Shown here: positions 51,571 to 59,651 of the stretch, piece by piece
How the letters are laid out: each line of letters starts with the position of its first letter
Position numbering within the stretch: position 1 is the stretch's first letter
Assembly: GCA_042408875.1 (NCBI GenBank)
Contig: JBHOQS010000022.1
Coordinates: 124,001-188,000, forward strand
Direction of reading: 5' to 3'
Origin: JBHOQS01 sp042408875
GTDB lineage: Bacteria > Chloroflexota > UBA11872 > JBHOQS01
Length of the DNA: 64,000 nt
Notes under the pieces: generated by a model
Databases searched by the model: none
What the model saw: only the letters and a program-made list of their open reading frames with translations
What the model was told of the DNA's origin: nothing
Translations under genes and position numbers: made by a program

Positions 51571-53151
51571 ATCGGCCAGCACCGGGCCGTAGGCGATCAG
51601 GATGAAGATCGCCGCTACGGCGAGCCACGGGCGCCAGCGGTCGAGCAGTGCCGGCGACTGGTCCGGGCCGGCTACTGCGATGGCGAATTCCACTGGCGCC
51701 GGCTCTTGCGCCGGGGCACGCAGCGCCGTCAGCGCGATGTTCAGCACGTAAATCACGCCGCTCACGAACATGATCACCCCGCCGACCGCCACCAGCGGCA
51801 GGATCTCCCTCCATTCGGGGAGGACGTAGGGTGCCAGGCCGATCTGCGTCCGCCGTGGCATGTCCATCAGCCCCAGCCGGTGGAGGGAGTTGGAGAAGAT
51901 CACCATCCCAACCAGCCACAGCCAGGGCTGGGCCTGGGCCAGCCACCGGCTCCACAGACGCCGCCCGCTCAGCAGCGGCACCAGCCAGTAGGTGATCCCC
52001 ATAAACGTCAGCGTCACCGCCGCACCGACGGTCAGGTGGAAGTGGCCGACTACCCAGGCCGTGTTGTGCACCGCCAGGTTGACCTCGTAGGACGCATTCA
52101 CCAGGCCGCTGATCCCGCCGAAGGCAAACAGGATCATTGCCAGGAGCTGGGCACTCACCGAGGGATCGTTCCAGGGCAGGCGCAGGATCCAACCCAGCCA
52201 GCCCCTGCCGCCACGGGCCCGCCCGGCATCTTCCAGTGAGGCCACGACGTTAAAGAACGTCAGCAGGCTAGGGAAGAACACTGCGAAGGTAACAAAGGCG
52301 TGCACCAGTTTCCAGTTCGGTGAAATCCCTGGGTCCGTAAACTGATGATGGAGCCCCACCGGTGTGGACAGCAGCAGGAACAGGATAAACGCGGTACGCG
52401 CCATGGGATCGCTGAAGAGGCGGCCGCCGGCCTGGCGCGGCACGAGGGTGTACCATGATACATACGCCGGCAGCAGCCAGAAGTACACAATCGGATGACC
52501 GGTGAACCAGAAGAGCGTGCGCGCTAACAGCGGGTCGGTGGTCCCGAGCAGGCCCAGCGACATAGGAATGGTGAGGAAGAGCATCTCGAGAGCCACGCCC
52601 AGGCTGGCGATCGTCCACATCACGAAGGTAACCAGGGCCATGAACGCCGCCAGCGGGGTGCGTTCGCCAGGATGCTCAGCCCGCCAGGCGCGGTAGGTCA
52701 ACGCCAGGTTGAGCGTCACCAGCCACGTGCCCGCGACGACCAGTGTCAGGCCGATGTAAAAGGCTGGATGCGCCTTGAGCGGCGGGTAAAACGTGAACAT
52801 CACCGTCGCATCGTTCGTGACCAGTGGCCACGCTGTGAGCAGCAGGCCCACGACCATCACCCAGAACGCGCCTATGGATAGACGCGGACTGGCCAGCCGC
52901 CGATTGTAGGCGCGGGTGGTGATGAAGGTCAGAAACCCGCTGATGAAGAACGTCGTCCACACCAGCACGAGCAACACACCGTGGATGGTCAGCCCATGGT
53001 AGTACGACCGGATCACCGGGTAGATGTCAGCATAGACACTCAATCCGGCGTGATCGAGGGCCTGGAACAAGCCCATCAATCCTCCGACCGCCAGTGCAGC
53101 GATGGCGATGCCGATGTATGCACCCGACAGACGGTCTTCTTGCGCGAACAT
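51523..53151 (-). CDS. cbaA: ba3-type cytochrome c oxidase subunit I
   Basis: 542 aa with about 13 membrane segments. Heme and copper ligands are visible in YYHGLTIHGVLLVL (His), GHPIVYFWLLPAYVSWY (CuB His, cross-linked Tyr), LLSTPVGLHHQFTDPG (two CuB His) and NTAWVVGHFHLTVGAAV (heme a3 and b His). GHPIVYF in place of GHPEVY, together with YHGLTIHG, marks the ba3 (B-type) class. It reduces oxygen at low tension. It converges with and slightly overlaps the sarcosine-oxidase gene. Confidence 0.94.
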   Translation of the reverse strand: MFAQEDRLSGAYIGIAIAALAVGGLMGLFQALDHAGLSVYADIYPVIRSYYHGLTIHGVLLVLVWTTFFISGFLTFITTRAYNRRLASPRLSIGAFWVMVVGLLLTAWPLVTNDATVMFTFYPPLKAHPAFYIGLTLVVAGTWLVTLNLALTYRAWRAEHPGERTPLAAFMALVTFVMWTIASLGVALEMLFLTIPMSLGLLGTTDPLLARTLFWFTGHPIVYFWLLPAYVSWYTLVPRQAGGRLFSDPMARTAFILFLLLSTPVGLHHQFTDPGISPNWKLVHAFVTFAVFFPSLLTFFNVVASLEDAGRARGGRGWLGWILRLPWNDPSVSAQLLAMILFAFGGISGLVNASYEVNLAVHNTAWVVGHFHLTVGAAVTLTFMGITYWLVPLLSGRRLWSRWLAQAQPWLWLVGMVIFSNSLHRLGLMDMPRRTQIGLAPYVLPEWREILPLVAVGGVIMFVSGVIYVLNIALTALRAPAQEPAPVEFAIAVAGPDQSPALLDRWRPWLAVAAIFILIAYGPVLADLMVNTPLNVPARRVW

Positions 53152-53201
53152 GTCCCTGTCCTCCCAGCACAGGCTCTCGGCTGTGCGCTCGGAAGCGCCG
53201 G

Positions 53202-53678
53202 TCAGCCCTGGACGATCACCTTGCCGGACATCAGGTGATGGCCGGTACCGCAGTACTCATGGCAGACGAACAGATACTCCCCGGGCTGGGTGAACCGCGC
53301 CGTAGCCCGCGAAATCTGCCCTGGGATAATCATCATGTTCACGTTTGTGCCATGAATGCGGAAGCCGTGGATGACATCCTGGCTGGAGGCAATGAACGTG
53401 ACCTCAGACCCGACGGGCACGCGGATCTCGTTCGGGGTGAAGGACCAGGTCTTCACGAGGATGACCGCCTGGTATTTCCCAGGAGCCACCTGGCTCACAC
53501 CAGGAGCATTAAATGGCGGCGTCTGCTCCAGGGTGCGGGGATCGACGCGGCCGGCGTGGCCGGGCACATGAATGCCCATGCCAAAGGCCGTGACGAGCAG
53601 CGCGACCAGCATACCGGTGGGAATGGCAATGCTAGGGAGGATCCAGGCAAGCTCGAACAGCACATGTGAACGGTTCAT
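53202..53678 (-). CDS. cbaB: ba3-type cytochrome c oxidase subunit II
   Basis: 158 aa: one N-terminal membrane helix (LAWILPSIAIPTGMLVALLV), then a cupredoxin domain with YLFVCHEYCGTGHHLM, the CuA motif, and HGFRIHGTNVNMM earlier holding the first CuA His. It passes electrons from cytochrome c to subunit I. It lies 3 bp after the small subunit gene and 50 bp before subunit I. Confidence 0.94.
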   Translation of the reverse strand: MNRSHVLFELAWILPSIAIPTGMLVALLVTAFGMGIHVPGHAGRVDPRTLEQTPPFNAPGVSQVAPGKYQAVILVKTWSFTPNEIRVPVGSEVTFIASSQDVIHGFRIHGTNVNMMIIPGQISRATARFTQPGEYLFVCHEYCGTGHHLMSGKVIVQG

Positions 53679-53681
53679 TGT

Positions 53682-53813
53682 CTACGCTCGCCTCCACAGC
53701 AGGAGATACACATTCGCCCAGAGCACAACCAGGATGAGCAGATACAGCACGATGAGGACGAAGGCGCCGCGCGGGGGCGCATGATCCTCCGGCTCCGAGG
53801 GATGCTCATACAT
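53682..53813 (-). CDS. ba3-type oxidase small subunit (IIa)
   Basis: 43 aa: MYEHPSEPEDHAPPRGAF followed by one membrane helix VLIVLYLLILVVLWANVYLL. This short single-helix protein in front of subunit II is a known feature of ba3 oxidases. ggaggaag gives a strong ribosome binding site before 53813. It is shorter than the usual automatic gene-calling limit. Confidence 0.85.
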   Translation of the reverse strand: MYEHPSEPEDHAPPRGAFVLIVLYLLILVVLWANVYLLLWRRA

Positions 53814-54201
53814 AGGCTTCCTCCAGCATGGGTGCGCTTCCCCCTGTTCTGGCTTTTCTGGCTCGATCTCGCACTCCTCAAAGCGGTCCTCATATCGGCG
53901 GGCCCATCCAGGATATCGCTCTTGCAATGGCCGGTCAACGACCGGCCTGGCTCCATGCGCCATTGCGGCCGCCAGCCGTCTCGCCGGAATATCCGCGCAA
54001 GCATGCCCTCGCCATGGTCCCCTCACTTCAGGACCGATGGCTGCCTCAAGTCTAGCCGGGACTGCCGAAGATAGGTACTGGAATAACGCAGGACGCTGCC
54101 AGTCGGTGTAAGCGGCCGGGCAGCGAGCCGGCGGGAAGCATCATCGCTGCGGGGCCGGAAAGGACTCCGGATCCCCGACATTGGCAGAGGAGGCCAGACG
54201 T
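53814..54201. other. Intergenic between oxidase operon and flagellin
   Basis: No gene. It holds the likely oxidase operon promoter (leftward) and the candidate flagellin promoter. The run cagaggagg before 54202 is the flagellin ribosome binding site. Confidence 0.4.
54046..54071 (+). promoter_or_regulatory. Candidate flagellar sigma28 promoter
   Basis: TCAA-N14-GCCGAAGA at 54046-54071 approaches the flagellar consensus TAAA-N15-GCCGATAA. Spacing is one base short and the -10 has two differences. It lies about 130 nt before the flagellin start. Plausible only. Confidence 0.4.
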
Positions 54202-55032
54202 ATGGGTGTTCGGATCAATACCAATATCGATGCGCTGAATGCGCAGCGCAACCTGTTGATGACCGGCTTACAGCTCTCCAAGTCGATTGAGAAGCTCTCC
54301 AGCGGCCTGCGCATCAACCGCGCCGGCGACGACGCTGCTGGGCTGGCGGTGAGCGAGAAGCTGCGGGCACAGGTCCGGGGCCTGAACCAGGCCATGCGCA
54401 ACGCGCAGGATGGCATCTCGCTGATCCAGACCGCTGAGGGCGCGCTGAACGAGACCCACAGCATCCTGCAGCGCATGCGTGAGCTGGCAGTCCAGGCGGC
54501 GAACGATGCCACGCTCTCCAGCGACGATAAGCTGGCCATCGATAAGGAAATGGATGAGCTGGTGGCAGAGATCGATAAGATCGCCTCGCGCACGGAGTTT
54601 AACGGCACGAAGCTCCTGGACGGCACCTTTACGAGCAAGACGCTCCAGGTGGGTGCAAACGCCAGCCAGACGCTTACGGTGACCATCAGCTCGGCGGCTG
54701 CCTCCGCGCTCGGCACGGCAACGAGCTCGCTCAACGACGTGGATGTGACCACTGATGCGACGGCGGCAATCACCATCATCGACGCGGCGATCGTCGATGT
54801 GAACAACATCCGCGCTGACCTGGGCGCCAAGCAGAACCGTCTGGAGCACACCATTGCCAACCTGGGTGTGGCCGCAGAGAACCTGGCTGCCTCGGAGAGC
54901 CGTATCCGCGATGTGGATATGGCCGCGGAGATGGTGAGTTTCACTAGATCGCAGATCTTGCAGCAGGCCGGCACGGCTATTCTGGCACAGGCGAACCAGA
55001 CGCCACAGAGCGTCTTAGCGCTGCTCAGGTAG
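54202..55032 (+). CDS. fliC: Flagellin
   Basis: 276 aa. The conserved N-terminus MGVRINTNIDALNAQRNL, then LSSGLRINRAGDDAAGLAVS, and the C-terminus SRIRDVDMAAEMVSFTRSQI, with QQAGTAILAQANQTPQSVL at the very end, are those of all bacterial flagellins. The central variable part is short (about 100 residues) and Thr/Ser-rich, a likely place for O-glycosylation. A strong terminator follows, so it is monocistronic. The glycosyltransferase island begins directly after it. Confidence 0.97.
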   Translation: MGVRINTNIDALNAQRNLLMTGLQLSKSIEKLSSGLRINRAGDDAAGLAVSEKLRAQVRGLNQAMRNAQDGISLIQTAEGALNETHSILQRMRELAVQAANDATLSSDDKLAIDKEMDELVAEIDKIASRTEFNGTKLLDGTFTSKTLQVGANASQTLTVTISSAAASALGTATSSLNDVDVTTDATAAITIIDAAIVDVNNIRADLGAKQNRLEHTIANLGVAAENLAASESRIRDVDMAAEMVSFTRSQILQQAGTAILAQANQTPQSVLALLR

Positions 55033-55085
55033 CGGTCCGGCGGCACCGGCCACAGAGCATATCCGGCGTAGTCTGGTTCAAGCAC

Positions 55086-55125
55086 AACGAGCGGGGCACG
55101 ATGGTGTGCCCCGCTCGTTTTTTTA
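55086..55125 (+). terminator. Rho-independent terminator of flagellin
   Basis: AACGAGCGGGGCAC / GTGCCCCGCTCGTT forms a perfect 14-bp stem with a 6-nt loop followed by TTTTTT. It is the strongest terminator in the window. Confidence 0.95.
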
Positions 55126-55227
55126 GTTTATTTACTTTTTAGCTTCTTTGTGTCAATACACAGGTTGCTGGAAGAGGGCGCGTGATCAAGCGGCGCTCGA
55201 TGCTCGGGCGAGCGAGCGCTTGACCGC

Positions 55228-56250
55228 TCAGACAGATGCGGTCCCGGCAGCAGTCACCGACTGCCGGCTACGGAAGCGGTCGATAACCTCGGTGTAGACC
55301 TGCTCCCACAGGTGGGCGCGGCGGGAGATGGCATACCCCTCAGCTTTGGCCCGGCCGGCCTCGCCCATCTGCCGGCGCAGGTCCGGCGAGAACAGCAGGC
55401 GCTCCAGGGCAGGGCGCCACTCGCCTGGGCTGGCCAGGATGATCTCCTGGCCCTCGCCGGCGTACTGCACGTACGAGGCTGTGGGAGAGGCCACCACCGG
55501 CTTACGACAGAGGCCGGCTTCCATCAGGCGGATGGCGCTCTTCGAGTTGTTGAACCGTCCCGGCAGCAGCGGCGCCAGCACGATGTCGAACTGGGCCACC
55601 ATGCGGGCGTACTCCGGCTGTGGCACCGGCGGCAGAAAGATCTTCTGCTGTTCCGGCAGGCGAGTGAACAGCGGCAGGATGCGCGGCGCCGCCCCGATCA
55701 CCAGCCGCGTCTCAGGATGGGCCAGAAAGAAGTCTGTCAGCTCGTCAACCAGCGGGCGGAAGTCCTGCGAATGGGTATCGGAGCCGGCGAAGCCAAACCA
55801 CACGCCGTCGTGCGGCTCTGGCTCTGGCGGTCGCTGCCACAGGGCGATGCTATCGTCCCAGCAGTTCTCCAGGATGTAGACGTGCCGGTTCCAGGGGCCG
55901 CACTCCTGGGCCAGGCTGAGCGTCGTCACCGTAACGGCATCCGCCGCGCGGCAGCAGGCCTCTAGCGCTTCTGGCCACCCTCTCTCCTCGAACATCTGGT
56001 AGCACGGATGCTCTGGCGGAACTACGCCGTGAGCGAACAGGTCATCGACCTCGACGATCACCGGAATATCATTCTCGTGGCACAGCTCCAGAACGTTCAG
56101 GCACGCCATCCGGTTCGGCCGGTGCAGTACCACGAGGTCGGGCTCCTGCTCTGGTAGCTCGCCGAAGTTGATCGCTTCGGTGGTATGGCCGAGCATGCGC
56201 AGCCCTCTGGCCGGGATGTGCACCCTCCAGGTCGTATGCCACCCGTTCAC
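55228..56250 (-). CDS. GT-B glycosyltransferase, likely flagellin-modifying
   Basis: 340 aa from GTG 56250. GDDLF-like VIVEVDDLFAHGVVP, GVWFGFAGSDTHSQDFRPL, FDIVLAPLLPGRFNNSKSAI and RLMEAGLCRKPVVASPTASY are features of GT4-type enzymes found in flagellin and surface glycan loci. Relative to the sister protein at 57.6-58.7 kb it lacks the first beta-strand. That segment is encoded just upstream (GTG 56277, codons for HICYM) but is followed by an in-frame TGA at 56257-56259. The product may therefore start late, or the gene has a nonsense mutation. Confidence 0.78.
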   Translation of the reverse strand: MNGWHTTWRVHIPARGLRMLGHTTEAINFGELPEQEPDLVVLHRPNRMACLNVLELCHENDIPVIVEVDDLFAHGVVPPEHPCYQMFEERGWPEALEACCRAADAVTVTTLSLAQECGPWNRHVYILENCWDDSIALWQRPPEPEPHDGVWFGFAGSDTHSQDFRPLVDELTDFFLAHPETRLVIGAAPRILPLFTRLPEQQKIFLPPVPQPEYARMVAQFDIVLAPLLPGRFNNSKSAIRLMEAGLCRKPVVASPTASYVQYAGEGQEIILASPGEWRPALERLLFSPDLRRQMGEAGRAKAEGYAISRRAHLWEQVYTEVIDRFRSRQSVTAAGTASV

Positions 56251-56318
56251 GTAGTCTCACATATAGCAGATATGCACGCTCACTCCCTCCCTGCGCCACG
56301 GAGACTCCCAGGTAAATC

Positions 56319-57632
56319 TCACGCTGCCGGCGGCTCACTCGGCGTACTTGCCAGGCTGGCCTGCGCCGCGGATTTGGTCACGACGTAACCTGCCTGCCCG
56401 GCGTCGCGGTTCTTCAGGAACGGATACGTTGCCGGATCAATCGGCTCGATCAGCGCATCTGGCAGGCAGGCTTCCAGAAGCGCACGCAGCGACGCCGCTG
56501 TATATGCTCGCCGTGGTGGCGCTGTAGCGGTTTCATCAGCCCGCCGTGCCGGCCGTTCTGCTCCTCGCGCGCCGCTAGCCGTGTCCGGCGAAGCGGCGTC
56601 GTAGACCACCACCCCTAGCCGTCCCCCTGGCTTGAGCAGGCTGTACCAGTAGATCAGGGCAGCGCGGTCGTCATCAAGATACGGCAGCAGGTGGCCAGCG
56701 TAGATGTAGTCCGCGGTGCCGGGCAGGCAGAAGTACAGGTTACAGGCGTCGACCTGGTAAGTCAGCTCTGGTGCGGGGCGGATATCGACGTTGATGAAGC
56801 CGGGGAGCGGATGGTCGCCGCTGCCGACATTGATATAGACAACCTTTGGGGCACGAGGGCGGCCAACCAGGCCGCGCAGGCCGCGCGGCTTGCCGCCCTG
56901 GCCAAGCATGCTTAGCGGCAGGTCATGGCACCACTTCTCCTGAAAGCGTACCTGCGACTGGAGTTCACGCCTGATCCAGTCGGGGTCACGACGCCGGCTG
57001 GTCAGCGTCGTACCCTCATCGTGCACGCCCCAGAACCCTGGTAGCAGAGCGATCACGTAGCCGGCGCCGCGGTACTGCAAGCAAAGGTCCACGTCCTCGT
57101 AGCAGTACCAGTACGTCTCGTCGCAGCGCAGCGCAGTCTTGCGCAGGAGCCAGCAGGCGCTACTGACGGCCGGCATGGCGACCGGATAGTTCACCACGGC
57201 GTACAGGCCGCGGCCCAGGTGCACAGGAAATCGGTTGTGCCGATGCAGGGTGACGCCAGCATGCTGGATACGCCCGTCGCGGTAGAGCAGCCGCGCGCCC
57301 ACGATGCCGATGTGCGGCGCCTGGGCGAGATATTCCACTGCTGGCTGCGGATCGCACATCAGGTACACATCGTTGTGCAGGCAGAGCACATAGTCGTGCC
57401 GCGCAGCATCCAGACCGCGGTTGAGCGCCGCGGCGTAGGAGACAGTCTCGCTGAGACGGAGCACCTCCACCTCATAATCGGCGTAGACGCTGCCCAGGTC
57501 GGCTGTTGAGCCGTTGTCTACTACAATGACCTGGGCAGGGCGGGCGTGCCGCCGCAGCGCCTCAAGCGTGCGCCGCAGCGCGGCTGGCGCGTTGTACCCG
57601 ACTACCACGACGGAATAGGGCGTCGAAGACAT
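56319..57632 (-). CDS. Fused GT2 glycosyltransferase and SAM-methyltransferase-like protein
   Basis: 437 aa from ATG 57632. Residues 4-240 form a GT2 domain: YSVVVVGYNAPAALRRTLEA, VIVVDNGSTADLGSVYADY and LCLHNDVYLMCDP (DxD-like NDV). Residues about 270-400 resemble a class I methyltransferase: VVYINVGSGDHPLPGFINVD, YIYAGHLLPYLDDDRAALI and WYSLLKPGGRLGVVVYDA. The start overlaps the upstream glycosyltransferase gene by 71 bp, so they are co-translated. It probably adds and methylates a sugar on flagellin or a surface glycan. aggtgg precedes the ATG. Confidence 0.82.
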   Translation of the reverse strand: MSSTPYSVVVVGYNAPAALRRTLEALRRHARPAQVIVVDNGSTADLGSVYADYEVEVLRLSETVSYAAALNRGLDAARHDYVLCLHNDVYLMCDPQPAVEYLAQAPHIGIVGARLLYRDGRIQHAGVTLHRHNRFPVHLGRGLYAVVNYPVAMPAVSSACWLLRKTALRCDETYWYCYEDVDLCLQYRGAGYVIALLPGFWGVHDEGTTLTSRRRDPDWIRRELQSQVRFQEKWCHDLPLSMLGQGGKPRGLRGLVGRPRAPKVVYINVGSGDHPLPGFINVDIRPAPELTYQVDACNLYFCLPGTADYIYAGHLLPYLDDDRAALIYWYSLLKPGGRLGVVVYDAASPDTASGARGAERPARRADETATAPPRRAYTAASLRALLEACLPDALIEPIDPATYPFLKNRDAGQAGYVVTKSAAQASLASTPSEPPAA

Positions 57633-58704
57633 CGAGCCACCTGATGATGTTCTTGGTGATAGCGTACTGCTCCGCGCGCCGCCGGTTGGCCTCGCCCATG
57701 CGCTGGCGCAGCTCTGCATCGCGTACCAGGAGTTCCAGAAAGCGCACCCACTCGTGCGTGCGCGTGGCGAAGAAGCCATTCACGCCATGCTCAACATAAG
57801 TGAGATACGGCCCAACTGGACTGGCCACCACGGGAGCACGCACGGGAGCACGGACGAGGCCGGCTTCCATGCAGCGAATGGGTGACTTGGCGCGGGTGAA
57901 GACGTTATCCATCAGCGGCGCGACGACGATATCCAAGTAGCCGAGCAGCACGGGGTAGGTGGGGAACGGCACCACGCCCAGGTGCAGGAAGCTCTCCGGC
58001 GGGACGTTGAGGTCCTCCAGGTAGAGGTGGGCGCCGGCCTCGACGACGATCGCCTCCGGGCAGCGGCGCACGAGCTCTTCCAGGGCGTCGCTGAGCATGC
58101 GCAGGTTGCTTCGGTGGCTCACCCCGCCGGCGAACCCGACATAGACCCGCCCTTCCTGCCGCGGTGGCCTCGGTGCGTCCCAGAGAGGATTGGAGTCGTC
58201 ATAACAGTTCGGCAGCACGTAGACGTGCGGGTTGAGCGCACGATACTCTCGCGCGATCGGCTCGGTCGGCACCGTCACCGCATCTGCCTCACGCACACAG
58301 GAGAGAAACAGCTTCATCGCCTCATTGCGCGGCGGTGGCTTGGCCGCGGCCTCTTCTTCGCTCAGCAGCCCGGCGCGCACCAGCGCCTGCTGCTGCCACT
58401 CGAAGTACCGGGGGTTCCAGGTCATGTATGCAGGATTGTCTACCTGGATGCTGCCTGGACGGATCAGGTCGTCCACATCGACGATGGTACGCACGCCGGC
58501 AGCACGGCATTCCCGGATCAACTGGAGCATCTGCACGGTGTGTGGTCGCTCTAGGATGAGGATGTCCGCCGTCAGATGCTGGGGTGGCGCGGTAATGTTC
58601 GCTTCCTTGCAGGTACAGCCCAGCGCGCGCAGGCAGCGCAGCGGGATCTCGATGCGCCAGTACGAGGCGTTCTGGTCCTGGTCGTGCAGCGCGACGATTT
58701 TCAC
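57562..58704 (-). CDS. GT-B glycosyltransferase (sister of the 55-56 kb gene)
   Basis: 380 aa. MKIVALHDQDQNASYWRIEI, RTIVDVDDLIRPGSIQVDNP, GRVYVGFAGGVSHRSNLRML and DIVVAPLMDNVFTRAKSPIR match the neighbour at 55-56 kb throughout, so the two arose by duplication. A 12-bp in-frame tandem duplication near 57835-57860 gives APVRAPV where the sister has a single copy. The family transfers sugars in surface glycan synthesis. Flagellin is the likely acceptor from position. Confidence 0.85.
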   Translation of the reverse strand: MKIVALHDQDQNASYWRIEIPLRCLRALGCTCKEANITAPPQHLTADILILERPHTVQMLQLIRECRAAGVRTIVDVDDLIRPGSIQVDNPAYMTWNPRYFEWQQQALVRAGLLSEEEAAAKPPPRNEAMKLFLSCVREADAVTVPTEPIAREYRALNPHVYVLPNCYDDSNPLWDAPRPPRQEGRVYVGFAGGVSHRSNLRMLSDALEELVRRCPEAIVVEAGAHLYLEDLNVPPESFLHLGVVPFPTYPVLLGYLDIVVAPLMDNVFTRAKSPIRCMEAGLVRAPVRAPVVASPVGPYLTYVEHGVNGFFATRTHEWVRFLELLVRDAELRQRMGEANRRRAEQYAITKNIIRWLDVFDALFRRGSRVQRASRAAAHA

Positions 58705-58866
58705 GGTTTACTCACTGTACACAGCGTGTTCAGCCGGCGTGGCTGGCCCCGGCGGCACCGGACGCAGTATACGGCCGGGCAGCGGCCATCAACAGGGCAG
58801 GACGTACTCGATCATGGTGCAATCCGGACCCCACACTGACACCCGCAGGTACCTGGCACGGTCGCC

Positions 58867-59376
58867 TCAGGCATCTTGCGCCCCGGCCTGCTGCTCCGCC
58901 GGTTTGACCGCGCGGATGCACATCTGCCAGGGGACATCGGCGACCCAGTACGGGCAGTCGTCCACGCGCTCGAGCTCCTGGAAGCCTGCCAGGGTCAGCA
59001 GCAGGCAGAGCATGTACGGAGAGAAGGCGTGGCGGTGCCGCTGTTCGGGCACATCGTCCAGGCCAAACATCGCCTGGTAGACTGAGATCACGCGATCGGT
59101 CCAGCAGTGGTAATGTGTCGCCACGTACTCGAAATCCGGTACAGTGACCCACAGCGCGCCGCCCGGTCTGAGCAGCGCATGCCAGTGACACAGGGCTGAC
59201 AGGGGGTACTCGAGGTGCTCCAGCACGTGGCCGGCGTAGATCTCTGCCACGGAGCCCTCCGCGAACGGCAGCGCCTCGGCCCGTGACACAACGTTCACGC
59301 CCGGCAACGCGCGTACATCAACATTTACCCATCCCTCCAGGGGATAATCGCCACAGCCTACGTTCAGCCGGATCAT
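58867..59376 (-). CDS. SAM-dependent methyltransferase (type 11)
   Basis: 169 aa. MIRLNVGCGDYPLEGWVNVD is the SAM motif I region; EIYAGHVLEHLEYPLSALC and RPGGALWVTVPDFEYVA follow, as in small methyltransferases of polysaccharide loci. It resembles the C-terminal half of the GT2 fusion protein nearby, suggesting a shared origin. ATG 59376 is preferred, 9 nt after GAGGAG. Confidence 0.85.
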   Translation of the reverse strand: MIRLNVGCGDYPLEGWVNVDVRALPGVNVVSRAEALPFAEGSVAEIYAGHVLEHLEYPLSALCHWHALLRPGGALWVTVPDFEYVATHYHCWTDRVISVYQAMFGLDDVPEQRHRHAFSPYMLCLLLTLAGFQELERVDDCPYWVADVPWQMCIRAVKPAEQQAGAQDA

Positions 59377-59423
59377 CGATCGCATCTCCTCGTTGCCTGT
59401 GATATCGCCTACTTGTCTCCTAG

Positions 59424-59443
59424 TAGTAACTGGTAGTAACTGG
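59424..59443. repeat. 10-bp tandem direct repeat
   Basis: tagtaactgg occurs at 59424-59433 and 59434-59443. It lies in the leader of the methyltransferase gene, next to a palindrome and a tRNA-like segment. Confidence 0.7.
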
Positions 59444-59455
59444 TTTAAAAGTGAC

Positions 59456-59557
59456 TGGTTTGAAACCAGGCCCTACAACAGGGATCGAACCTGCCCATGG
59501 CGCTTCCGCCATCCGCGAAGACGATACCCTCGTCCATTAACCCACAGGCTGGGACAA
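59456..59557 (-). other. tRNA-like folded segment, identity unresolved
   Basis: On the minus strand three stems follow in order: GGACGA/TCGTCT with a 5-nt loop, ATGGCG/CGCCAT with loop GAAG, and CAGG-TTCGATC-CCTG, which is a proper T arm. The stretch GGGCAGGTTCGATCCCTGT is close to the T-arm region of E. coli selC. A short stem with a tiny loop resembles the D arm of tRNA-Sec, and a long arm precedes the T arm. However there is no anticodon arm at the expected place and no matching acceptor stem. A palindrome CTGG-TTTCAAA-CCAG (UCA in the loop) lies after it. It may be a decayed tRNA. Confidence 0.3.
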
Positions 59558-59651
59558 AAACCCCTCCCTCTAGGTAAAATGGCACAGGCCCGATTGGTAT
59601 ACTCCGGGCTGGGCGTCTCCTGAAACCAGACACTGATCTCCCGGCAGGGCA

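Noticed and set aside
56250..56277. UGA at codon 7 of the glycosyltransferase as a second selenocysteine site
   Set aside because: The position is not a Cys in the sister protein (it is His), no redox motif surrounds it, and glycosyltransferases of this kind are not known selenoproteins. Nonsense mutation or later start is simpler.
59456..59557. A functional tRNA gene in the folded segment
   Set aside because: A T arm is present but no matching 7-8 bp acceptor stem and no anticodon arm at the right place could be built, so a functional tRNA is not called.
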